From CAZBGL01 sp964491375 (lineage in GTDB: Bacteria > Desulfobacterota > Deferrisomatia > Deferrisomatales > Deferrisomataceae): DNA of 17,860 bases. The stretch is from positions 1-17,860 of the forward strand of contig CAZBGL010000113.1 in the NCBI GenBank assembly GCA_964491375.1, given 5' to 3'. Of this stretch, positions 7,442 to 13,592 are shown one piece after another (within the stretch, counting starts at the first letter, position 1; each line of letters starts with the position of its first letter). Made by a program: the position numbers and the translations under genes. The notes below the pieces were generated by a model, which ran no database searches, was not told the DNA's origin, and saw only the letters and a list, made by a program, of their open reading frames with translations.

Positions 7442-9100
7442 ATGAACGGCATTTACCTGGGAATCGACGTGGGAGGCACCCACACCGACGGTGTGGCCGT
7501 GGAATCGGGCCGGGTGCTCCACAAGGTCAAGGTGCCCACCCGCGAGGACCTGCGGGAGTGCACCCTGGACGCCCTGGAGGAGCTTCTGGAAGGCATCAAC
7601 CCGCGCGCGGTGCGCCGGGTGGTCCTGAGCACCACGCTCGTGACCAACGCCGTCGTGCAGGGAGAACTGGAGCCCGTGGGGACCCTGGTGACTGCCGGGC
7701 CCGGAATCGCGCCCCGGCTGGTGTTCCCGGACGACCGGTGCCGCTTGATCCCCGGGGCCGTGGACCACCGGGGACGGGAGGTGGAACCGCTGGACGAGGC
7801 CGCGGCGAGGGACGCCCTGGAGGACTTTGCGTCCCAGGGGATCCGGGTGCTGGCCGTGGCGGGCAAGTTCTCCCCCCGCAACCCGGCCCACGAACGGCGC
7901 TTGGCGGAACTGGCGGCCGACCGGTTCGGGTACGTGGCCATGGGACACCGCGTGGCCGGAAACCTGAACTTCCCGCGCCGGGTGGCCACGGCCTACGTGG
8001 CCGCCGGGGCGTGGAGGATCCACCGGGAGTTCGTCCGGTCCATGACCGATGCGCTCCGGCGGTTCTCGATCCTCGCCCCCCTGTACCTGCTCCGGGCTGA
8101 CGGCGGCACCCAGAAGGCGTCGGAGGTCGCGAACCCCGCGGAAACCGCCCTTTCCGGCCCGGCAGCGAGCGTCATGGGCATCGAGGCCCTGGGGCCCGTG
8201 GAGCCCGAGACCCTGGGCCTGGACATCGGTGGGACCACCACCGACATCTCCCTGTTCACGGCCGGGGCGCCCGTGCTCGAGCCCCGGGGGGCCACCATCG
8301 GAACCTACCGTACCCAGGTACGGGCCCTGTTCACCCGGTCGTGCGGGGCAGGGGGCGACAGCCGGGTCCGGGTGGAGCACGGCGGCCTATGTATTGGCCC
8401 GCAACGGATGGGTCCCCCGGCCGCCTTCGGCGGAGACCACCCCACGCCCACGGACGCGCTGGTGGTGCTCGGCCGGACCGTGGGCGACCGGACGCGCGCC
8501 GCCCGGGCCCTGGAGCCCGTGGCTCGGGCGCTCGGCGTCCACGTGGAACAGGCGGCCCGACGGGTGCTCAAGACCCTGGCACGGGTCATCGCGGACCGGG
8601 CCCGGGCCCTGCTCGACCGGGTGAACGCCCGCCCCGTGTACACCCTGCACGAGCTGCTGGACGGTCACCGCGTCCGGCCGATGAGGGCCGTGGCCGTGGG
8701 CGGACCGGCCCGGGGGCTGGCCCCCTACCTGGAGGCGGCGCTCGACCTGCCCGTGCACGTGCCGGACCACTACGACGTGGCCAACGCCGTGGGCGCGGCC
8801 ATGGCCCGGGTCACCGCCGAGGTCCACCTGATCGCGGACACGGCCCGTCGCCAACTGTCCGTGCCCGAGGCCGATGTATTCGAGACCATCCCGCGGGATT
8901 TCTCCCTGGAGGAGGCCCGCGACCGGGCCGCCCGGGAACTGCTGGACATGGCCCGGCGCAAGGGCGCCCTGGACGGGGAGGTGGCCGTGGACATCACGGA
9001 CACCGAAACCTTCAAGATCATCGAAGGGTTCTACACCGTGGGCGCGGTGCACCGGCTGCGGGCCCAGATCCGGCCGGGCATCCTCGCCCGGGTGGCCTGA
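7442..9100 (+). CDS. Hydantoinase/oxoprolinase-like ASKHA-fold protein (HyuA type, short form)
   Basis: A 552-aa protein of the hydantoinase A/5-oxoprolinase family, which use ATP to open cyclic amides or, as in acetone and acetophenone carboxylases, to activate substrates by phosphorylation. The N-terminus has the phosphate-binding loop 'GIDVGGTHTDGVAV' (residues 8-21) followed by 'TTLVTNAVVQG'; the second phosphate loop is 'LDIGGTTTDISLF' from residue 260. 'ADGGTQKASEVANPAETALSGPAAS' and 'VGGPARGLAPYLE' also fit the family. It is shorter than classical HyuA (about 680-700 aa), and there is no HyuB-type subunit next to it. The ATG follows AAGGAGG by 4 nt. The histone-deacetylase-like gene starts 17 nt after its stop, so the two are probably cotranscribed. 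The substrate is unknown. Confidence 0.88.
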   Translation: MNGIYLGIDVGGTHTDGVAVESGRVLHKVKVPTREDLRECTLDALEELLEGINPRAVRRVVLSTTLVTNAVVQGELEPVGTLVTAGPGIAPRLVFPDDRCRLIPGAVDHRGREVEPLDEAAARDALEDFASQGIRVLAVAGKFSPRNPAHERRLAELAADRFGYVAMGHRVAGNLNFPRRVATAYVAAGAWRIHREFVRSMTDALRRFSILAPLYLLRADGGTQKASEVANPAETALSGPAASVMGIEALGPVEPETLGLDIGGTTTDISLFTAGAPVLEPRGATIGTYRTQVRALFTRSCGAGGDSRVRVEHGGLCIGPQRMGPPAAFGGDHPTPTDALVVLGRTVGDRTRAARALEPVARALGVHVEQAARRVLKTLARVIADRARALLDRVNARPVYTLHELLDGHRVRPMRAVAVGGPARGLAPYLEAALDLPVHVPDHYDVANAVGAAMARVTAEVHLIADTARRQLSVPEADVFETIPRDFSLEEARDRAARELLDMARRKGALDGEVAVDITDTETFKIIEGFYTVGAVHRLRAQIRPGILARVA

Positions 9101-9117
9101 AGCCCCTGGAGCACGCC

Positions 9118-10446
9118 ATGAACATCAAGGCCCCCAGTCCCACCGGCATCGTGTTCTTCCCCGCGTTCGACTGGGCCATCGACCCGACCCATCCCGAACG
9201 GGAGGAGCGGCTGCTCTACACCCGGGACCAGATCTTCGAGGAGGGCCTCCTGGACATCGAGGGCATCCGGGAGTACCCGCCCCAGGTGGCCCGGCCCGGG
9301 GACGTGGAACGGGTGCACACGGTCTACCCGTCGCTCGAGGCCCACGTGAGCCCCTCGCACCTGGTGTCGGCCGGGGGAGCCATCACGGCAGCCAGGAAGG
9401 TGCTGGACGGGGAGGTGGAGCGGGCCTTTGCCCTGGTCCGCCCCCCTGGGCACCACGCCCGGCGGATGGTGCACGGCCTCCGGGGCTTCTGCGTGATCAA
9501 CATCGAGGCCGTAATGATCGAGCACGTCCGCCGCCACTACGGCGACCGGCGGGTGGCCATCGTGGACACCGACTGCCACCACGGCGACGGCACCCAGGAT
9601 ATCTACTGGCACGACCCGGACACCCTGTTCATCTCCATCCACCAGGACGGTCGCACCCTGTACCCGGGAAGCGGGTTTCCGGACGAGTTCGGCGGGCCCA
9701 ACGCCTACGGCACCACCCTGAACGTACCCCTCCCGCCGGGAACCACCGACGAGGGACTGCTCCACGTGATCGACCACCTCGTGATCCCGGTCCTCGAGGA
9801 GTGGCAGCCGGACCTGGTCATCAACTCGGCCGGCCAGGACAACCACTTCACCGACCCCATCACCGACATGGGCATCACCGCCCAGGGATACGCCGCGCTC
9901 ACGCGCCGGCTGCAGCCCCACGTGGCGGTGCTGGAGGGGGGATACAGCGTCCAGGATGCCCTTCCCTACGTGAACACCGGCATCCTGCTCGCCATGGCCG
10001 GACTCGACACGAGCGGCGTGAAGGAACCCCAGTACCAGCCCGGCATGCTCGGCATGGACGAGCGTTCCCGGCAGTACGTCCACCGCCTGTGCGAGCTGCT
10101 GCTGGAGCGGTTCCGGCAGCGCGAGGCCCTGCGGGAAAAGGCGTTCGCGGGCCGCACCCACGTGGAGGAGACCCGGCACGTGTACTACGACGGCGCGGGC
10201 ATTGCCGAGGCCCAGAGGGAGCGCGTCCGCGTGTGCCGGGAGTGCGGGGGCGTGGTCGTGCTCGAAAGCTGGGTGCACCCCTCCGAGCGGGTGCTCGCGG
10301 TGGAACTGCCCCGGCGGTGCTGTCCTGCGTGCCGGGCCGAGGGGGAAGAGGCGTTCGAACGCGCCACGACGCGGGAGTACGCGCTCGTGGAACTGCGCGA
10401 CCGGCCCACCGACCGTGTGGAGCGGAAACGACGGCCGGCGGCGTGA
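9118..10446 (+). CDS. Histone-deacetylase-fold zinc hydrolase with C-terminal zinc-ribbon-like tail
   Basis: A 442-aa member of the arginase/deacetylase superfamily (HDAC, AcuC, acetylpolyamine amidohydrolase). The catalytic set is complete: the charge-relay pair 'PPGHHA' (His112, His113), zinc ligands in 'DTDCHHGDG' (Asp152, His154) and 'SAGQDNH' (Asp241), and the oxyanion tyrosine in 'EGGY' (Tyr276). 'SAGQD' replaces the usual 'SAGFD', which may affect the substrate pocket. After the catalytic domain comes an extra tail of about 110 residues with 'CRECGG' (Cys373, Cys376) and 'CCPAC' (Cys402, Cys405), a CxxC...CxxC pair that looks like a zinc ribbon, then a basic end. Bacterial members deacylate small molecules or proteins; the target here is not known. 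The ATG at 9118 lies 17 nt after the hydantoinase-like gene, with the weak SD-like CTGGAG. Confidence 0.9.
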   Translation: MNIKAPSPTGIVFFPAFDWAIDPTHPEREERLLYTRDQIFEEGLLDIEGIREYPPQVARPGDVERVHTVYPSLEAHVSPSHLVSAGGAITAARKVLDGEVERAFALVRPPGHHARRMVHGLRGFCVINIEAVMIEHVRRHYGDRRVAIVDTDCHHGDGTQDIYWHDPDTLFISIHQDGRTLYPGSGFPDEFGGPNAYGTTLNVPLPPGTTDEGLLHVIDHLVIPVLEEWQPDLVINSAGQDNHFTDPITDMGITAQGYAALTRRLQPHVAVLEGGYSVQDALPYVNTGILLAMAGLDTSGVKEPQYQPGMLGMDERSRQYVHRLCELLLERFRQREALREKAFAGRTHVEETRHVYYDGAGIAEAQRERVRVCRECGGVVVLESWVHPSERVLAVELPRRCCPACRAEGEEAFERATTREYALVELRDRPTDRVERKRRPAA

Positions 10447-10519
10447 GGGCGCCCCGGCAACCGAGAAACCCGTCCATCGCGATCGCAGCGGGCGACCCGC
10501 CCTCAAAGGAGGGAACCCC

Positions 10520-10939
10520 ATGAAAAGCTACCGCAAAGAGCTGTGGTTCCAGACACCCACGCGCCGGGCGTTCATCAACATCACCCCCCAGGTGGAGGCG
10601 TGCGTGCGCGAAAGCGGGATCCGGGAGGGCCTGTGCCTGGTCAACGCCATGCACATCACCGCGTCGGTGTTCGTCAACGACGACGAGCCCGGCTTGCACC
10701 AGGACTTCGAGCGCTGGCTCGAGGGGCTGGCCCCCCACGAACCGGTGAGCCGGTACCTGCACAACCGCACGGGCGAGGACAACGGAGACGCCCACCTGAA
10801 GCGCACGGTGATGGGCCGGGAGGTCGTGGTGGCCGTGACCGGGGGACGGCTGGATTTCGGTCCCTGGGAGCAGATCTTCTACGGCGAGTTCGACGGGCGC
10901 CGGAAGAAACGGGTGCTGGTCAAGATCATCGGGGAGTGA
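10520..10939 (+). CDS. YjbQ/UPF0047 family protein (paralogue 2, His-containing subtype)
   Basis: A 139-aa YjbQ-family protein. Motifs in order are 'INITPQVEACVRESGI', 'MHITASVFVNDDEPG' with the family's first histidine, 'YLHNRTGEDNGDAHLKR' with the other two, and 'GPWEQIFYGEFDGRRKKR'. Unlike the paralogue at 340-786 it keeps all three histidines, so metal or substrate binding should be intact. The family's biochemical role is unsettled (weak thiamine-phosphate-synthase activity in E. coli). The ATG follows AAAGGAGGG at a good distance. It lies 73 nt after the HDAC-like gene on the same strand; the gap holds only a small GCGGG/CCCGC hairpin without a T run, so it may belong to the same transcript. 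The 501-nt non-coding region follows. Confidence 0.9.
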   Translation: MKSYRKELWFQTPTRRAFINITPQVEACVRESGIREGLCLVNAMHITASVFVNDDEPGLHQDFERWLEGLAPHEPVSRYLHNRTGEDNGDAHLKRTVMGREVVVAVTGGRLDFGPWEQIFYGEFDGRRKKRVLVKIIGE

Positions 10940-11083
10940 ACGGGCTTCCTGCCGGTTCATCGGCTCCCGGATGGCCTCCACCCCCGGGCCCGTGGGGCCT
11001 GCTCCCTCTCTCCCGCACCCGAGCAACGCCCCCCTTCCGGGTCCCCTCCGTGGGACCCCGCTGCCGTCCCAAAGGGTAAAGCG

Positions 11084-11191
11084 CCTGCAGTTCGCAGGAG
11101 AGGGGTGAACCTCTGATCCCTGTGCTCTCTCGATCGGCCCGAGGGCCGGCACGGGCCCGAGCGCGCCCTCCGTTTCATTTCCGAGGAGGGC
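11084..11191 (+). repeat. Cluster of four hairpins, possible structured RNA
   Basis: Four stems in about 110 nt: CCTGC/GCAGG (11084-11098), AGAGG/CCTCT (11099-11114) directly abutting the first, CGGCC/GGCCG (11135-11148), and GCCCTCC/GGAGGGC with a 13-nt loop (11165-11191). The first two touch without a gap and could stack coaxially. The density of stems could mark a leader RNA or small RNA, or the end of the upstream transcript; GC-rich DNA gives such stems by chance. No T run follows any of them. Confidence 0.35.
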
Positions 11192-11250
11192 ACTCTGCTC
11201 CGACCATCCTCGTCCCCGAGCGCCTTGATCGGGTAAGGCCGTTTTGTTCC

Positions 11251-11278
11251 TCAAGGTCTTTCCTTATCTATCCGATAA
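11251..11278 (+). promoter_or_regulatory. Candidate sigma-28 (FliA) promoter for the chemoreceptor
   Basis: TCAA (11251-11254), a 16-nt spacer, then TCCGATAA (11271-11278). The sigma-28 consensus is TAAA-N15-GCCGATAA, so the -10 element matches at 7 of 8 positions and the -35 at 3 of 4. FliA commonly drives chemoreceptor genes. The -10 element also forms part of a perfect inverted repeat CTTATC/GATAAG (11263-11268 and 11274-11279). The predicted start of transcription is near 11285, giving a leader of about 155 nt. Confidence 0.5.
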
Positions 11279-11284
11279 GTGCGT

Positions 11285-11311
11285 CGCGTCCGCTTTTCAC
11301 GGGCGGATGCG
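11285..11311 (+). repeat. Strong hairpin at start of predicted chemoreceptor leader
   Basis: CGCGTCCGC (11285-11293) pairs with GCGGATGCG (11303-11311), a 9-bp stem with one G-T wobble and a 9-nt loop. It lies just where the sigma-28 transcript would begin, so it may cap the 5' end of the mRNA. Confidence 0.4.
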
Positions 11312-11315
11312 GATA

Positions 11316-11355
11316 GGGAAGTGCGCAGGGTGCGGAATCCGGTGCTTCCCTTTTT
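11316..11355 (+). terminator. Terminator-like hairpin with T5 in the chemoreceptor leader
   Basis: GGGAAGTGC (11316-11324) pairs with GGTGCTTCCC's GTGCTTCCC part (11342-11350) over 9 positions with two wobbles, followed at once by TTTTT (11351-11355). The 17-nt loop holds a small CGG/CCG stem. It fits an intrinsic terminator or attenuator about 85 nt before the gene start, but the wobbles and long loop make it weaker than a classical terminator. Confidence 0.35.
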
Positions 11356-11440
11356 CCAGCCCATGTTACCGACCACTTGTTTGGTAAAAATCCGGATCCC
11401 TTTGGGGGCGGGCCGCAACGAACCACAAGGAGGTGACGCC

Positions 11441-13534
11441 GTGACCCTTCGTCTGTCGTTCCGGAAGAAGGTCGTGGTGGCCATCGTGCTCACCGTGGGC
11501 GGCATGGTGGCCCTGGGGGCGGTGGTGGCCCCGGCGTTGTCCCGGCTGGCCGGTGGGGTCTCCCGGGCCGGGGGGCTCACCCGGGCCACCAACCGGGTCA
11601 CCGCGCTCCAAATCGAAACCCTCGACCTTGTGGATGCGGCCAGGCGGCTCCAGGCCGACCAGGCAGACGCCTTTCTGGAGCGGGTCAGGGCGTTCGACTC
11701 CCAGGGCCGTTCCGCCCTGGAGGAGGCCAACGCGGCCGCTCCACACCCTCAGGTTCAACAGGCGCTCGCCCGGGTGGACAAAGTGTTCCACGAGTACACC
11801 GCGGGCCTGGAAAAATGGGTGACCCTTCGAAAGAAACTGGGATTTTCGGGAACCGACGGGCTCCGGGCCGAGGCCGGACGGGCCGGTGAGGAGGCCGTCA
11901 GGGCGCTTTCCTGGATGTCGGTACTAAAAAACCCCCTGCTCGAAGCCCGGGACGCCCTGCAAGAGTTCTTCCTGAGCGGCGAGGAACGGTTCGCCGCCCA
12001 GTTCCGGGAAAAGATCGCCGCCGTGCGCGAGAAGATGAAGGACCTGGGCATGGAGAACACCAAAGGGCCCGACGGCAAACCCCTGGGAGTCACCCTGGCG
12101 GCGTACGAAAAGGCGGCCCTGGCGGCCGTCGACCTCAGCCTCGAAGCGGCGAAACAGGAAAAGGCCCTCCTGGCCGCCCTGGACCGGCTGAACGGGGCGG
12201 CCCGCCAAGCCCGATCGGTGGCTGAGTCGGTGGTGGAGCAAGCCCAAGAGGCCCTGCTCGCCCTGAGCCGGCGCACCGTGGCGATCCTGGCCGCGGGCGG
12301 CACGGCCTTGGCCATGGTGCTGGTCGCCCTGCAAGCCTGGATCGGGGTGACCACGGTACGCCGCCTCAACCGGACGGCCGATCTCCTCAAGGACATGGCG
12401 CTCGGCGACGGGGACCTCACCAAGAAGCTCCCCCAACGGTTCGTGGTGTGCTCCGACATCATGAACTGCTCGGACACCGAGTGCCCCTCCTACGGGATCG
12501 CGGATCCCTGTTGGAGCCAGGTGGGAACGCTGCAGTTGGGCGCCGACACCCACCGGTGCTCCCAACTCCACGACGGCACCGTATCGGACTGCGAGTCCTG
12601 CCCGGTGTATGAGACGACCCGTTCCCACGAGGTGGACGAGTTCGACCGGATGAGCCATTGGTTCAACCTGTTCGTGGACCGGGTCCGCCACGTGGTGCGG
12701 CGCGCAGCCCTGGCCAGCGAAGGTCTGGCGACGATGGCGGACCAGCTATCCTCCGCCACCGCTCAGATCGCCACGAGCAACGAACAGGTGTCGAGCCAGT
12801 CGCAGGCCGTTGCCACGGCCGGCGAGGAGATGAGCGCCACGGTCCAGAACGTGGCCATGAACACCGCCGCGGTGAACCAGGCAGCCGATGCAGCCCGCCA
12901 CACCGCCACCGAAGGAGCCAGCGTCGTGTCCCGTGCCGTGGACGCAATGAGGGACATCGCCCACGTCGTGGAACAGGCCGCAGCCACGGTGAAGGCTCTG
13001 GGCAACCGCACCGACGAGATCGGAAGCGTGATCCAGGTGATCGAGGACATCGCCGACCAGACCAACCTGCTGGCGCTCAACGCGGCCATCGAGGCAGCCC
13101 GCGCGGGCGAACACGGCCGCGGGTTCGCCGTGGTGGCCGACGAGGTCCGCAAGCTCGCCGAAAAAACGGTGAAGGCCACCCGTGAGATCGGCGAGACGAT
13201 CGACGCGATCCAGGCCGAGAGCCGCAACGCCGTGCGCGCCATGGACGAGGGTCTCCACAGCGTGACCCAGGGCCGCGACCTGGGCGAGCAGGCCGGGCAG
13301 GCCATCCGGAAGATCGAGGACGAGATCGGACGGGCCGCCTCCCAGACCGAGCAGATCGCGGCGGCCACCGAGCAGCTCTCCGCCACGATCCAGGAGGTGG
13401 CCACGAACATCGAGGAAATCGCCCGGGGCGTCGCCCAGAACAGCCAGGCCACCACCCACCTGGCCGAAACGGCCGACTCCCTGGCCGCCCAGGCCCGCGA
13501 GCTCCAGAAGCTCACCGGGAGCTTTCGGACCTGA
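11441..13534 (+). CDS. Methyl-accepting chemotaxis protein with Cys-rich insert in HAMP
   Basis: A 697-aa transmembrane chemoreceptor. TM1 is at residues about 11-32, followed by a helical periplasmic domain of about 245 residues, TM2 at about 279-304, HAMP, and the cytoplasmic signalling domain. The signalling hairpin tip 'NLLALNAAIEAARAGEHGRG' followed by 'FAVVADEVRKLAEKT' (from about residue 541) is canonical. The HAMP domain is interrupted between 'GDGDLTKKLP' and 'EVDEFDRMSHWF' by about 55 residues with seven cysteines (337, 343, 348, 357, 373, 384, 387) and a Cys-Trp at 357-358. This resembles the 'two-CW' cysteine motif of anaerobe signalling proteins. There is no CheR-binding pentapeptide at the C-terminus. 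The GTG at 11441 follows AAGGAGG by 7 nt and is the only start giving a normal N-terminus. No che genes are nearby. Confidence 0.93.
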   Translation: MTLRLSFRKKVVVAIVLTVGGMVALGAVVAPALSRLAGGVSRAGGLTRATNRVTALQIETLDLVDAARRLQADQADAFLERVRAFDSQGRSALEEANAAAPHPQVQQALARVDKVFHEYTAGLEKWVTLRKKLGFSGTDGLRAEAGRAGEEAVRALSWMSVLKNPLLEARDALQEFFLSGEERFAAQFREKIAAVREKMKDLGMENTKGPDGKPLGVTLAAYEKAALAAVDLSLEAAKQEKALLAALDRLNGAARQARSVAESVVEQAQEALLALSRRTVAILAAGGTALAMVLVALQAWIGVTTVRRLNRTADLLKDMALGDGDLTKKLPQRFVVCSDIMNCSDTECPSYGIADPCWSQVGTLQLGADTHRCSQLHDGTVSDCESCPVYETTRSHEVDEFDRMSHWFNLFVDRVRHVVRRAALASEGLATMADQLSSATAQIATSNEQVSSQSQAVATAGEEMSATVQNVAMNTAAVNQAADAARHTATEGASVVSRAVDAMRDIAHVVEQAAATVKALGNRTDEIGSVIQVIEDIADQTNLLALNAAIEAARAGEHGRGFAVVADEVRKLAEKTVKATREIGETIDAIQAESRNAVRAMDEGLHSVTQGRDLGEQAGQAIRKIEDEIGRAASQTEQIAAATEQLSATIQEVATNIEEIARGVAQNSQATTHLAETADSLAAQARELQKLTGSFRT

Positions 13535-13563
13535 GCCGGTGGCGGCCCTTGCAGAGGACGAAA

Positions 13564-13592
13564 GGGGGCGGGGTCAGCCCGCCTCCCGTTTT
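13564..13592 (+). terminator. Intrinsic terminator between chemoreceptor gene and convergent glnS
   Basis: GGGGGCGGG (13564-13572) pairs with CCCGCCTCC (13578-13586), nine pairs including one G-T wobble, loop GTCAG, then CGTTTT. It lies 30 nt after the chemoreceptor stop. The loop contains the glnS stop codon (13574-13576), and on the other strand the stem is followed by CTTTCG, so it may work weakly in both directions. Confidence 0.7.

Larger units (their letters stand above)
10940..11440 (+). other. 501-nt non-coding region upstream of the chemoreceptor gene
   Basis: No reading frame here looks like a protein family on either strand. The base composition shifts: the right half (about 11230-11400) is clearly richer in A and T than the coding surroundings, as expected for a promoter region. 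It holds a run of hairpins (11084-11191), a candidate sigma-28 promoter (11251-11278), a 9-bp hairpin (11285-11311), a terminator-like hairpin with T5 (11316-11355), and an imperfect inverted repeat TTACC/GGTAA (11366-11387). I do not recognise a known riboswitch class. Confidence 0.6.

Noticed and set aside
7164..7445. 93-codon open frame in the gap before the hydantoinase-like gene
   Set aside because: Low-complexity composition, no family resemblance, and it overlaps the Shine-Dalgarno and start of the next gene.
10447..10519. GCGGG/CCCGC hairpin between the HDAC-like and second yjbQ genes as a terminator
   Set aside because: Stem of only 5 bp with a 3-nt loop and no T run; it is unlikely to end transcription.
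9031..10521. A 496-codon open frame antisense to the HDAC-like gene
   Set aside because: The sense strand has the full deacetylase catalytic set; the antisense product has no recognisable domain and arises from high GC content.
11071..11130. Possible TPP or c-di-GMP riboswitch before the chemoreceptor, prompted by GAACCTCTGATCC and GGGTAAAGCG
   Set aside because: The CTGAGA core and the second TPP arm are missing, and the conserved GEMM positions do not line up. Only hairpins remain.
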